Notes: generated by a model not told the origin, from the sequence alone. Shown: positions 29,882 to 41,331, numbered from the stretch's first letter. The stretch: 64,000 nucleotides of DNA from Isochrysis galbana (GCA_018136815.1 CM030934.1:900979-964978); one strand, 5' to 3'. Translations and numbers: made by a program.

Positions 29882-31530
29882 ATGGCGAGGCGCGCCGCGC
29901 CGCTTCTGCTGCTACTGCTGCCGCTCGCGGCAGCAGAGGGCGAGCCGCGCGTCTGGACTGTCTTCTGCGCGGAATGCAGCAACAACTTCGACTACAAGTG
30001 CGTAAGCGCCGCGTGAGCCCTGCTGCGCAAGCACAGCCGCACGGAGCTCTCAGGCCAGAGCCTCGCGGGCGTGGTGTGAGCTACACCACTCCGCCCGAGT
30101 GCGCCCCCGTTGTTCAGAGGTGGTGCGAGAGCCGAGCCTTGATGGGGGCACACCTCGGTTCCTTGCATGCCCCCTCGACTTTTGCGCACTTGAAGCCGCC
30201 GTAGACTCCACCCATGTGCGCGCCTTTGCTCAGATCCATTGGCGTCTTTTGGTCGCATCGCTTGTCGGGCATGCCTGGCGGAGTCACCCGCCTCTTGGCG
30301 TGTGACGAGTCGCAGCTCAAGAGCTACAAAGGCCTAAACTTGGGCAACACATTCGTCCACCGTAACTATGGGCGTATCCCTCACAAGCGCCGCGCGCCTG
30401 AGGGCGAGACGCATCCGCCCACAGGGTCGCAAGTGTCTGATAGTAAGCTGCGAGCAACAGTCGCCCATTAAGAGCCAGAGCCGCTCAGTCCTGGGAAAGA
30501 GCTTTTATGATCGATGTCTGGCTGCGTTTGCCCATACTGTAATGTATTACGAGCGTGCTGCCATTTTGTCGCAGGCTCCCCGTCGTACAACAAACCTGGA
30601 TCCATCATGGAGTGGGCGTTGCACTCGGAAGAGGCGAAACATGTTGACTATGTACTCTACATTGACGCCGATATGCTGCTCCGCACGCCGCTCGATCCCA
30701 TCAAGATGGGAGTGAGAAAGTCCGTGAATGCACACTCACTACTCTGCATGCCCCCTTGTGGCGCCTCTCTAGCATCCCTCTTGTGGCGTATGTGAAGCGT
30801 GGGCCAAGTTTTTGCCCTTCACTCATCCATGGCTTTTGCTCGTGCACACGCCTATCTGGTGGATGCTAATATTGCTGATGATGCCCGGTGCTCCGTGCGC
30901 CGTTCGCAGGGGNNNNNNNNNNNNNNNNNNNNNNNNNNNNNNNNNNNNNNNNNNNNNNNNNNNNNNNNNNNNNNNNNNNNNNNNNNNNNNNNNNNNNNNN
31001 NNNNNNNNNNNNTGTGGCAATGGCGTCAATGGCAGTCCAGTCCAGATGGGAAGTAGCACCTGATGTTGATGGTGTGGCTGCAGAGTCAGAGCGCGTATTG
31101 CTCCGGAACGGTGGCGATGACTCTCTCGCCCAAGGGGTCCTCACCATCCTCTACCTTGACCAAGTGAGTGGTGCATGATATGCGGGATCATTGCATGGAT
31201 TGTATTCAGCCCATTTTGTAGGAATGCATGCATGTGTGGGCCAGCTGACCGTGCATGAGCGGGCATCGGAGGACTAGGCGCTTCCGTGGCCGTACGCACC
31301 CTCCTAAGCCTTGCATATTAATTGGAGCATCTCTGAGCGGTTGTGTGCCTCCTCTGCGTGCAACGCCCTTGTTGAAATGTCCCTGTTTTCTTGGCTTTTC
31401 TCCCCGCGTGATGAGCCCAGCACGTCTCGGATTGCTCCCGCAGGATTTGGCCATCGTGGGATGGAGTGAGCGCGAGCCAGGTGAAGCTGAAGACACCCCG
31501 CAGCCATACGTGCTCGTCTTTGGTCGTTAG
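29882..31530 (+). CDS. HPAT/SERGT-like glycosyltransferase (peptidyl-Ser/Hyp), interrupted by an N gap
   Basis: Exons with matching phases are 29882-29997, 30234-30373 and 30575-30711. A 100-N gap follows, then likely 31046-31163 and 31444-31530 (stop). The start encodes a signal peptide (MARRAAPLLLLLLPLAAAEG). Joined exons 1-2 give the family-like stretches VWTVFCAECSNNFDYKSIGV and FWSHRLSGMPGGVTRLLACD. Exon 3 gives SPSYNKPGSIMEWAL and VDYVLYIDADMLLRTPLDPI. The N-K-P-G loop and the D-A-D metal-binding motif are those of hydroxyproline O-arabinosyltransferase and peptidyl serine alpha-galactosyltransferase. It would work in the ER or Golgi lumen on secreted glycoproteins. At least one exon lies in or near the gap, and the last two exons are assigned on phase only. 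Frames elsewhere in this stretch are intron readings. Confidence 0.62.
30913..31012. other. Assembly gap (100 N)
   Basis: Exactly 100 unknown bases, the usual placeholder for a scaffold gap of unknown size. It removes part of the glycosyltransferase gene. Confidence 0.99.
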
Positions 31531-32429
31531 CTGTTGATAGGGATGTCAACGCACCTCAGCATAGAGGCAACGAGATCGGAGGCACATTGCCAGATATGCA
31601 CCTACACTGCCTCCAATCATGCAAATGACCGACCATGAGTAGGGAGGTGGAGATGCAATGCAAACGTCCGAAACTAGAGAAAGACCAGAGATGTGCGTTT
31701 GGAAGACCCCTTTCCATCTGTTTTGCCTATCCATTACCGAACCATATTCCTTAGATTAGGACTTCGGCCACGTGCGGGCTTGCTCCCTTGTCTCTCTGCT
31801 CTCTTGCCTCCACTTCATTCTGTGCACAAGAATGGAGAACCTGTGTCGTGGCTAGAGGGAAGTTGCGAATTGTAGCTCGCCGGAGGGCGCGCCTCTCGCC
31901 TAGCGGTAGCGGCTGCTCTTCCGTCTCCTCCCATAACCAAGTGAAGCTTCCGGTCGATGGAGCTCGCGTGCCAGTGGGTGCACCGAGAAGGTGCAACTCG
32001 AGGTTCCCTTTTTTTGTCACACCCCTCCCGTCTATTTAGGTATACAATTTTTATTAACCTCTTACTTGGACACTATTTCCACGTTCTCAGTACCTCACTT
32101 CGCACTTCGGCCAACAACAAGTATGCCATAGCCGACATCACTAAAGACGTCGACCGCTTACAGTTTGTGCATCCCGTTGCAATATCTCTTTCGCATCCAA
32201 GGTCAGTTGCATGTCCTCCGTCTTGTAAAAGCGAATATTCTTCGTCTTCCACAGTGCGTGCGGTGACTGGGACAAAATGCATCTTGGAGACTCCTGAGGA
32301 ATCGCTTGCCTTTTGCTTTGAAGCAAACGGCGTTGAAACTGCGTGAAGTCTTCTGAAGACGTCGCCATCTGCCCGGCGTGCTGGCCATGGGCGTGCAAGG
32401 GCGGACGTCGGCAGTCTGACGCCCACATG
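31531..32429. other. Intergenic, no gene seen
   Basis: The region contains a one-ended relative of the AAGAGGGTGCAACC repeat at about 31987-32010. A plus-strand frame from 31957 to 32346 has no recognisable domain and ordinary composition. Confidence 0.35.
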
Positions 32430-32556
32430 GTTGCATTCTTCAACTCGGGCAGCGGGCGTGGTTGCATTCTTTTAACTTGGGCAGCGGGCGTGGTTGCGTT
32501 GCATTCTTTAACTTGGGCAGCGGGCGTGGTTGCATTCTTCAACTTCAACTCGAGCG
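32430..32556 (+). repeat. Tandem minisatellite, about four units
   Basis: Units of 33-42 bases read TTGCATTCTT(C/T)AACT(C/T)GGGC and AGCGGGCGTGG, repeated about four times with one unit carrying an extra TTGCG. Any ORF across it is a repetitive reading. Confidence 0.85.
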
Positions 32557-33587
32557 GGTCGATCGCCCAAGTTGAGGCGCAAAAATAGACGAGAGGAGTG
32601 ATTCAGGTCGCCCCGCGAGTGAAGCGGTCCCGTCAATGACGCGATCTCAAACAAATTTTCCTTTGCATACTGTAATAATATGTGGGTCTACATCCGTGAC
32701 AACCCATCAGCCCATGGGCCGATGGCGCCTACGACGTCTTCCGCTTGATGAGTCTCTTGGGTGGCATCACTCCTCTTTCGACGGAACTCGACTTTATCTC
32801 TCCCCTCTCCTGCGGCACGCGCGATGACGTGTATGACGCGCCTACGGCAGGCCTCCAGTTGCTAGCTGCCCATTGGCGACCCCTGGAGGCTCCTGGAGGC
32901 CAGTTCAGGGGGCAGAGGAGGCTGGGTCTGGGCCCTGGCCTCCCCTACCTCTCCCTCGCTGGCGCTCCTGAGCTCCAGGGGCCCCACGCAGCACCTGTCT
33001 GCCTGTCGACCAGGACCAGGGGGGGAGGAGGGGTTGGAGCGATGGACTGGCCACGCCGGGCCAGGACGCGCGATCCAGGCGAGCCTGCAGGGAGAAGGAT
33101 GGGTCAGAAGGGCAGTGTGCTCTTGGCAAGCCATCAGGTATGCCAGGAGGGTGGGTGGTTCCTCCCCTACAGCAGGGGCAGGGGGCAGGGGAGGAGTGGA
33201 GAGAGGGGGGGGCTCGTGCCCCCCCATGGGCAAACCAAGTATCAACTTAATTGCGTGTGGCGGTAATACTAATAACTGTTTTCGCTGCCCTGCTACGCCT
33301 CGCGTCTCGTCGCCACTGTGTGTGATTGTGTCGGATTTTCGTGGTCCTCATGTGTCATGTCCATCCTGTGCAACCACTAGTCAATGGTCAAGCATCAACT
33401 CCGAGAGCTGAACGTGAAAGTGCGGGCATGAGACAACGTCAACACACCGCCTCTCTACGTCTGCCGCTACCACAGCACCACTCTTGTCAAAGCCCCGTCT
33501 GCAGCGACAAAAGTGCTGGCGGAACGAGACACATTTGCCCCCGCACATGTGAGGCTAGCTTGCTTCCTGTCTACCCTCATCACTTGG
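32557..33587. other. Intergenic; one CTCTTTCGACGGAAC end and a GC-rich block
   Basis: Bases 32773-32794 (CTCTTTCGACGGAACTCGACTT) are a minus-oriented variant of the GAAGTCGCGTTCCGTC end. Bases 32870-33230 are GC-rich, with CTGGAGGCTCCTGGAGGCC-type repeats. No gene was recognised. Confidence 0.4.
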
Positions 33588-34280
33588 TCAAAACTCGTCG
33601 ATACTCACACCCTCCGTCTGTGATGCGGCGCCCAGCATGCCGGACATTGACTGTTGAATCATATCAGCCATTTTCGCGGGGTCCAGCTTTCCATCCGGAC
33701 CCTGCATCGCAGCAAATGTTTGTGTTACTTGCTGGATGGAGGCCTCAATCAGATCTGGGTCACTTAGCGCATCCTGCAGGCCCGGCATTGCTTTCGCCAT
33801 CTGCGCGAACATCGGGTTCTCAGCGATCTGTGCCATGCCCTCACGAAGCTTTTCAGGATCAGAGAGAACTGCCCCGACTTGTTCGAGTACATTCATACTC
33901 TCAGCCCCGCCGGCAGTCATCATCTCCATCATCCGCTGCTGCATGACTTCTGGGTTCGCCATCATCTCTGCCATTGCCTGGCCGGCCTCCGCCATGCCCT
34001 TGCGCATCACCTCAGCAAGCTCCTCATTTTCCAGACCAGACTCGGCCATCATCGCCTGAAGGGCAGCAATTTGAGCCTCTGGATCCGCTGCCATGTCAGG
34101 ATTTCCAATGCCGAGCTCGGCGAGCTTCGCCAGCTTCGCGTCCAAATCCTGGGCGTCAGCACCGCCCGCAGCACCCATCTGATCGACCTCCCCCATTGGA
34201 TCGATGCCCACACGCCTGGGCCGCAGCTGTGCTGCGGCGGGGGCGAGGGCCAGAAGGACAAGAAAGCCTCGAGTGAGCAT
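33588..34280 (-). CDS. Secreted or plastid-lumen protein with STI1-like repeats
   Basis: The protein has 230 residues from ATG 34280, a better start than upstream codons because it opens a clean signal peptide (MLTRGFLVLLALAPAAAQ). The rest is Met/Ala/Glu-rich and helical, with NP-M-type segments: GNPDMAADPEAQIAALQAMM, MANPEVMQQRMMEMM, then AENPMFAQMAKAMPGLQD, LSDPDLIEASIQQV and MADMIQQSMSGMLG. Repeated N/D-P-x-M helices resemble STI1 (heat-shock-chaperonin-binding) motifs of Hop/Tic40-type co-chaperones. A role as a small co-chaperone beyond the signal peptide is inference. TATAATATATAC-like sequence lies about 100 bases upstream, near 34385, and is a plausible TATA box. The gene is intronless. 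Confidence 0.7.
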   Translation of the reverse strand: MLTRGFLVLLALAPAAAQLRPRRVGIDPMGEVDQMGAAGGADAQDLDAKLAKLAELGIGNPDMAADPEAQIAALQAMMAESGLENEELAEVMRKGMAEAGQAMAEMMANPEVMQQRMMEMMTAGGAESMNVLEQVGAVLSDPEKLREGMAQIAENPMFAQMAKAMPGLQDALSDPDLIEASIQQVTQTFAAMQGPDGKLDPAKMADMIQQSMSGMLGAASQTEGVSIDEF

Positions 34281-35470
34281 GGCCGCACAGCGGTGTGACG
34301 TGTGCGTGTGCGGGGGAGCGCCTCGTCCTCTTCCCGTCGTGGGCCCGGCGAGATCCAAGTATATTAGTAGTGTCAAGTATATATTATACCCCACGCACCT
34401 GCACTCTCGACTCTCATGCACCTCTCGTATAAATAGACGCTGCAGATTTATATTCGAGGGGGGCAACTTCCTGATAGGGTTAAATCAGCTACTCTCACTA
34501 GCTATACGATTTAGCACCCTTCCCCACCGCCCTCGCAGCTGTCGTCTGTCAAGTGAACACCACCAATACCAACACTGTTGCCAACACGCCCATCGCTCAC
34601 CGCTCACCTCCCCCGCCACCCTCCAACCTCTCCGCAGTTCGAACATCAATAGTATAATGAAAATGAAGACTATTATTTGTGTGTAGTTTTATTATTATTA
34701 GATTTATTAGTGATTCCGCCTACTACCTACTTTGAGAAGTGAGAAGGGGTCGTGAGATCAAAATAAACACAAATAAAATAATTGTATAACTGGGAAAATA
34801 TGAACATGGAATATGGAATATGGATATGGGCGGCACGAGCCGGGGTGGGGGGTGGGGGGCAGAGGACCTCAGAGGACAGAGGTCGGGAGCACGGCAAAGT
34901 CGGCTCGTTGGTCGTTGGCCACCGTCCCTTATCCCTTATTCTTATATTCACCTTTTCACTTTTCACGTTGCACGTTGAATTCGTTAGTCGTTAGAAAGTG
35001 AAGCACCGAAGCAGGTGCGGGTGCTTCCGATTTTCACCGAATTTCGATTTCGTGATGAAACCTGTTCCCTGTTTGCGGTTTAGATTATCATATCCATATC
35101 TCATATCTGTGGATGGTTGGTGGTTGTGGTTGGGCCATCGCATTGTGTCCCGGCATGCCCCCCTCCCTGCTCCCCGCGGCCCCCGGCGGCTCCTCGCCTG
35201 CGGGTGAAGCTGCGAGAAGAAATTACTGAAGAAACCGAGCCGAAGTACCTGTTCCGGTGCTCCGGCAGTAAGGAGTTAAACACGGGTAGTCTATTATTAG
35301 ACGGTCGTCCGCTCGATAAATACTATTGTATCACGGACTTATACTAGCTAGCACAACAAGACAACTCGGAGGGCTTCTTCCTCTGTGTGAAGAGACGAGA
35401 TTCACAGAAAGATTCCGAGAGAGGGGCGGGGGGGGGGGGGAGAGAGAGAGAAAGGGGAGAGAGGGAGAGA

Positions 35471-35503
<33 letters not shown>

Positions 35504-35749
35504 GAGGGAGAGGGGAGAGAGAGGAGGAGGGAGAGGGGGGAGAGGGGGAGAGAGTGCAGAGAGAGAGAGAGAGAGAGAAACGGAGAGAGGGAGAGGGAGA
35601 GAGACAGAGCGGGAGACATAGAAGTAGAGAGAGGCGAGAGGGAGGAGAGGGAGAGGGAGCGGGGGTTGCGGGGGGGCGGGGAGGGGAAGAAGGGAGGGGA
35701 GGGGAGGGGAGTGGCGGCCGGGAGGGGTGCGACAGCGGCGGCGGCGGCG
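34281..35749. other. Intergenic, then GA-rich leader of the J-domain gene
   Basis: No gene between. Bases 34690-34800 are AT-rich. Bases 35240-35280 share a short segment with 16233. From 35395 to 35720 the plus strand is GAGA-repeat sequence that ends just before the J-domain gene's ATG. Arg/Glu-rich ORFs through it are low-complexity readings. Confidence 0.5.
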
Positions 35750-38700
35750 ATGGTGGCGCGCAAGCACGCGCTCGAGGTGTTCGACCCCGCGCTAGCACGA
35801 CGGCAGACGCAGCTTGGCCAGGCGCCACCACCATCCAACCCTCACTTCCGCCCCATCTCCATCTCTCGGGAGCTCGAGGAGAAGCTTGCGGCCGCTCTTG
35901 CAGCCGAGGCGCACAGGCGACGGATGAGAGAGGAGGAGCGGCGCAAGCGAGACCCCACCTACCGGCCTGACGCGATCGATCTCTCGACGGTCGATCTCAA
36001 GCCTTTCGACAAGTATGTCGACTATTACGCACGACTGGAGGTGAACGGCGTCTCGCGCCCTCTGACTGACGCCTCGAATGATCGAGCACCGGCGCGCAAA
36101 CAATCACGCCCGTCGTCACCCTCATCGCTTGGACTGAGCAGGTCAGCGAGTTCGCCTCGGCCGCCGAGATCAGAAAGGGTTACATGTCTCTGTCTTTGCG
36201 ATACCATCCTGATAAGCTAGCCGGCGCCACCGACGCTCAGCTTGCTGAGGCCAAGCTTGTCTTCCACCAGATCTGCGAAGCGCACGAGATCTTATCTGAC
36301 ATGGCGACACGCCGCGAGTACGATCGCGCTCGCGACAAGCTCGAAGCGGAGGGTCAGGCCGGTCTGGCCGACGTGAGTGCTGAGGGGTCCAATATGACGA
36401 GGCACCCGCACAATGCCCATGCGCCCACGAGAGCCCGGATTCGAGCGGCGTGACGCTGCTCGAGGTGTCCGACGATCGCCCTCCTCGCAATGCCCATCAC
36501 AGTCACACTGGGAAACGCACATCGCCCACGCGAGACATGGTCACGTCCTTTGCCTTGCAGGTAGGGAAGAACGAGAAGCCGCCTCCAAACTGCATCGACC
36601 TCCCACTCACACTAGCAGAGCTCTTCAGGGGATGTCGGAAGGAGGTGACGTTTCACAGGCGCGAGTTCATGGGCACGCAGTATGAGAAGGGCCACCTCTG
36701 CACCTATACTTGCAAGGTCCGTGGGGGCCTGCCCGTTCCGGCCACAACAGGCGTGTCGGCCGCACAAGGCTCCATGTTCGCAGCGCACATCTCGCAACGC
36801 ACACTACGCACCCCTCACCTCACTCGAGCGCCACGGATTCCGCGTCCGGCCTCAGATTTATAAAGGTGAGCACGAAGGAGCAACAGTGTGGTTTCGCGGC
36901 GAGGGCGATTGCCACATTAGAGGAGGGAGGGCGGACCTCGTCTTTGTCGTTAAGCAAATTGCTCATCCGCTGTACGAGCGTGTGGGCGACGACCTGTGGT
37001 ATGTCTACGGGCGAGGCAGCCTTGGCGAGACCGTCGAGCCGACCGGCAGAGACACGGCTTGCGGAGCGGTTGGCTCGCAACATCTTAGCGGAAACAATGC
37101 CAACGAGGCCGGGGAGCGGACTCGTGGAGAGCTCCACGGCGAATCCGGCCAACGAGAACCTGACAAGGAATCCGGCCTATGCCGCATGGAGTCAACACCG
37201 GCGGAGTCTCTCTTTTGGTGCCGTCTGGTCCCGCTCTTTGAGGGTGGCTGGGCATTGGCACAGTCCAACACGCTCGCAGCACTGCTAGGATTCGACCGCA
37301 CCGGATTTGGCGAGGCAGTGGTTGAAGACCGGGGGATGCCGCTGCGCGGCGAGGCTGTCACTCAGCTGAGCGCGCCATTAGCCGGCGCACATTTCCGCAC
37401 TCGAGGGGACCTTGTTGTCAAATTCTGCATTTCTCCCCCGCGACGGCCTCGGCGGGTGGAAGTGGTGGGCGGCGGGGTCCTCCTGCCGCCGCTCGTGTTG
37501 GCTGTGCCCACCCTGTATCCCTATGGCAACGCCTCCGCACTTACCCTCGGTGGTCGCGGCGAGACCCACTCTCTGCAATCCAGCGCGAGGGGCTTTAGAC
37601 GTAGTTGCGGCGCAGACGTCGACTCGACGCACGAGTCGTCGTCCGCCATGCTGCTCCCCCCGAGAGCCCTTGCGTCAGTTTTTCGTTCGGCTATACTGCC
37701 AGCTGTGGTGATGCAGGCGGCGCGCGCATGGATCCGCAGGGGCGCGCACAGAGTAAGCTGCGCGGGCGGGGATGGCGGGGGCGCACATGTCGGCACGGCC
37801 AATCACCCACTTGTCGACATCACCAGTGGCGGTTGCAGTTGTGTGCGGTGCACCATTCCTGCTATGGCTTCGACTTCTCGGGTGCTTTGCGGAGTGTGGG
37901 TTGGCATCACGCCTGGCGGAACATCCCCATTCCGCCCTGGTGCTGCGGCGGAGCAAGTGATGGCATCAGCGTGTAGTTGGATGCCACAATTTCGTTGGAG
38001 TCACATCCACTTAGTTGGTGATGTTGAGGAGGGCTTGCTTGCGGACGAGGTGGCGCTCCTCGGCGAATCTACCATCGTGGTGATCGAAATTGGGCCTACA
38101 AGCCTAGAGGCCTCGCCTGTCCGCGCGTCTCCAACCGCAAGTACTTCTAACGGAATAGAGGCTTGTAGGTACGTCGTCGAAGCTGTGCCCGGTGTGCGTG
38201 TTCGAGCTGCGCCCTCCGTCCGTGCGCCCACTGTCGGAATACTACGCAACGGCGATCAAGTCCAAGGATCGCCGCCAGGTCCAGAAGACTGGGTAGCGCT
38301 GTCTCACGGTGGGTACGCACTTGCACGAGAGGCGCCGAGACAAGCAGCGCGGCATTTTCCGAGCCACCCAGTAGCGAGCCCGGCAGGAGCTGGCGCGGCA
38401 CCTCCCTTCGAAACCGCTTGCCCAAGGCCACGCGAAACCTTTCTTAGGCTCATTGATGCAGATGACGAGACGGATGTTGATAGTGAGGACGAGTGTGCGC
38501 TCGGTCAAATAGGCGATGCATCTGCGAAGGCCGGACCAAGGCTGAGGATCCCTAGCAAGAGCCACAGAAGCGAGCGGGTGCCGGGATCTCAGATTCAAAC
38601 GACAGCCTTTGATGGGCATGGAGCTCCAGAGAGCCCGTGCCGAGCTGGTCAACGCAAGGACTCTTCTATATGTGCACCTCCGCCACGCCACGCGACATCG

Positions 38701-39489
38701 TCGGCTGCACGTCGGCTGCTCGGCGGCGTGTACGGCGCGGCGATCCATGCTGCTCATTGCAATGGAGCGGTAATTGTCGCCATCGGCGATGCGGTTGAGC
38801 TGCTTGCTCAAACGGCGGTGCCCGCTAGCACTGCGGCGAAGGACGGGCGGGTGAGTCGCGAGCCCACGCGGCTTTGGCCACAACTCGCCCCCTATGTGGT
38901 GCGGATGCCACGAGAAGAGGCATGGCGAGCGGGTAGACGCGCGGCGGCGTGGCGCGAGCTACGCACATCGGTGGCTCAAGCTCGCCTCAGCGCCCACGAC
39001 TATGGATTCTCGGGTGTTGGACTACCGCCAGGGTGCGTCGCAGCCGTCCACACCTCGGACAAATTCGCACTGCGGCCAGCGCTCGGCAGCCTGTGGCAGC
39101 CGTATAAGCTGACCCTTGCGGCAGCACAATCGGCGGAAGCCCGGCGCGCAGCACGCAAGGATCGTGCTAGGCTCGAGTTGGAGCGGCAGCGTGTGCTCGA
39201 TGCGATTGCGGAAGAGCTCAAGCGGGTAGGAGCGGCGGCGGCCGAAGAGGTCCTCGAGCTGCAACGCCAAGGCGCCAAGGGCCTATCGCCTGCCGTGGGC
39301 GCCGATTTTGAGGGCAAGCGGCGCGGACAGTGCTCCGCTTGTAATGCTTGCCCAGGATACGCGCTGCCTCTCGTCGTGGCGAACCACAAGCTGATGATGC
39401 ATTGCTTGCATTGTGGATGTCTCGCTACCGCGCACGAGGAGCTCAAGACCAAGACGAGTCAGGATATACATAGCCAAGACGGGGCATAG
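35750..39489 (+). CDS. J-domain (DnaJ-type) protein with DnaJ C-terminal, SH3b and cysteine-rich motifs
   Basis: GT-AG exons 35750-36040, 36142-36372, 36561-36716 and 36856-39489 join in frame to about 1103 residues. The J domain spans the first junction: YYARLE joined to VSEFASAAEIRKGYMSLSL, then RYHPDK with intact HPD, and HEILSDMATRREYDRA. Exons 3-4 give DnaJ C-terminal substrate-binding sequence (CIDLPLTLAELFRGCRKEV, VWFRGEGD, DLVFVVKQIAHPLYERVGDD, later VEDRGMPL and RGDLVVKFCI). The remainder is unusual: an SH3b-like module (VRVRAAPSVRAPTVGILRNG), an Ala/Arg/Glu coiled-coil-like segment, and a final CSACNACPGYALP...CLHCGC pair of cysteine pairs. It should stimulate Hsp70. The role of the long C-terminal half is unknown. 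Further introns within 37000-37950 are possible, because a GTATGT donor-like site lies at about 37000 and the sequence there is atypical. Confidence 0.78.
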
Positions 39490-40746
39490 GGTACTCACGA
39501 GGTCGCACGTGGGTGCGCAGACCGCTAAGCGCTTAGCCGCTTTGGGACTCGATGGTATCGCTCTACTTGACTCATTTAATGAATCCATCAAGCGGCGTCA
39601 TGAATTGCAAGCGGCAAAGGGCAAGTGTATGCTATCACATAAGGCGGCCGATTAGGCCAAAGTGGGGAGGAGGAGGCCAGGGAGGGGTCAGCCCGGTTGG
39701 AAGGGCGTTGCAACTGGGGACCAAGAGCACAAAGGGGCACGTGCAACACCCTCTAGCGCTTAGACCGTAACGTACCTTTCACTTGCATATCTTGTGGCTG
39801 GAAGCTTCCGTACACCGTACGCACCCTCACCATCGCACCATACATCCACCTGTCGCTTGCATCATTGGGGCTACCGGCAAGTGCAGGTTCAACCCTACAC
39901 ATATAGCCAATCACTGATCAACCTATTGTTATAGCAGGGAACAGTGGGGGCGCTATGCGCATTCTATGCGCCCCCCTCACTGCTCATTGGGCGGCCAAGG
40001 AAACCAAAGGCCAAAGGGACCGCTGCCGCTGGGGGTGCATGGGAGGAAAGGAAGGAAGAGATCCCGGCTGGAGCTGCATGCGAGGGAACCGGGGAGGAAG
40101 GGGAGAGAGAGAAGGGAACGAGGAGCGGGGGCGAGAGGGGGGGCACGCTCTTAGAATAGAGTGTGCCGCATGGTATGGAGGGTGTTCTCGAGGACACGCT
40201 CCAAGAATAGAGCGTGTCGCATGGAATGCTCCCCCTACCCGCAACACTTTTACTCAATACTTACCGTGGGGTACCATAGCATTGCGCAGACAGGGCGCTA
40301 GGCCCCCATTTTTTCAATCAGAATATGAGTGTTGCGTGCGTATCGCATCAATGTGAGGAAGACATGAGCGAGCCACAAAACAATAGGTTGTGTGGTTTTC
40401 GCATTGCATTGCAACAACGGCCGTCCTACCTCGCGCAGAAGTACACGGGTGGAAAGGGTGGCACCTTGATGTCTCGCGTGCATTCGCCTGGGTCTCTCAC
40501 GTCCCACACGCCTCGGGAAAACCTCGAGAAAATATTCGATGCAAGAACACCCTGTTCTTGCCGCCTCTCGTCGGCTTGCATCGATGGTGCTTCACGGCTG
40601 TTGCGGAGCAGTGGCGATGCGCTGCTTGTGCTCATGCACTGAAGGATATTCTCTCCGTTGATGGATCTAGACCAATGGCGCCGCGTGCCACATGGATTTC
40701 TATATTGCATCCTTGCGGTCACCCCTCCACCTCACTCACCCTTTTC
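39490..40746. other. Intergenic with two tandem hairpin repeats
   Basis: No gene. Bases about 40143-40235 hold two tandem related units, each a hairpin: CACGCTCTTAGAATAGAGTGTG and ACACGCTCCAAGAATAGAGC, followed by GTGTCGCATGGAATG-type sequence. A GGGGGCGC/TGCGCCCCC pair sits at about 39948-39976. The rest, to 40746, is ordinary and may include the 3' UTR of the PRA1 gene. Confidence 0.45.
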
Positions 40747-41331
40747 CTACACGGGCTGAAGTGACTGCATCTCCTCTTCTGCAAGCGTTTCAGGGCTCGG
40801 CACTTTGTGCAGCACCATGTGTGGGAGCGCAAGCAAGAGACCGAATACGACGGCCCAGAGGAAGGCAGAGAGCATGCCTGTGATGAGCATTACGAGCAAC
40901 GAGAATACCCCGCACGCCAACGCCTTGGGAATCGGCATGCCAAAGATGTTGAGCGAGGGGGCCTCACTCTTGAGCAAGTAGGCATATGCCCACATGGCGC
41001 CAATCATGAGGGAGCCCGTGAAGAGCCAGTGGGAGGAGAGCAGTGTATATAGCAGCATGGGCAGGATGGCGAGGGCCGTGTAGATTGGCCAGAAGACGCG
41101 CGCGTTCGCGGGGATGCGGAGGAGAGCCTCCGGCTGGCTCGGGCGCGAGAACTCTCTCAGGTCTGCAGCGCTCCGCAGGAGGTTTCTGTAATACACGGCT
41201 CGTTGGCCGTGGAGCGCATCGAGCATGTCGCGCCAGAACTCGCGGCTCAGGACCGCGCGCAGCCGCTCACGCAGCGGCGGCCCCGCCTCGAGCTCGGCCG
41301 CCTGGGGAAGCGGCGCGGAGAAGTCGGCCAT
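40747..41331 (-). CDS. PRA1 (prenylated Rab acceptor) family membrane protein
   Basis: The ORF is intronless with 194 residues from ATG 41331. A cytosolic N-terminus (residues 1-75, with LREFSRPSQPEALLRIPANA just before the membrane part) is followed by two hydrophobic hairpins: FWPIYTALAILPMLLYTLL with WLFTGSLMIGAMWAYAYLL, and ALACGVFSLLVMLITGML with FLWAVVFGLLLALPHMVL. The length, the four-helix pattern and the charged stretch before the membrane part fit PRA1/Yip3 proteins, which bind prenylated Rab GTPases and act in ER-Golgi traffic. The ending, HKVPSPETLAEEEMQ, is acidic as in the family. The nearest neighbours are intergenic repeats and a LINE insertion, so context adds nothing. Confidence 0.75.
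   Translation of the reverse strand: MADFSAPLPQAAELEAGPPLRERLRAVLSREFWRDMLDALHGQRAVYYRNLLRSAADLREFSRPSQPEALLRIPANARVFWPIYTALAILPMLLYTLLSSHWLFTGSLMIGAMWAYAYLLKSEAPSLNIFGMPIPKALACGVFSLLVMLITGMLSAFLWAVVFGLLLALPHMVLHKVPSPETLAEEEMQSLQPV

Noticed and set aside
32862-33245. 127-residue minus-strand Pro-rich ORF
   Set aside because: GC-rich repeats of CTGGAGGCTCC type keep it open. No start context, domain or conserved neighbour supports it.
35387-35749. Glu/Arg-rich N-terminal extension of the J-domain ORF
   Set aside because: It is GAGA-repeat DNA. The ATG at 35750 starts sequence of normal composition.
36682-36855. Frame upstream of 36856 as part of the long J-protein ORF
   Set aside because: It lies in an intron between exons 36561-36716 and 36856. 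Its residues do not match DnaJ, whereas the spliced join does.
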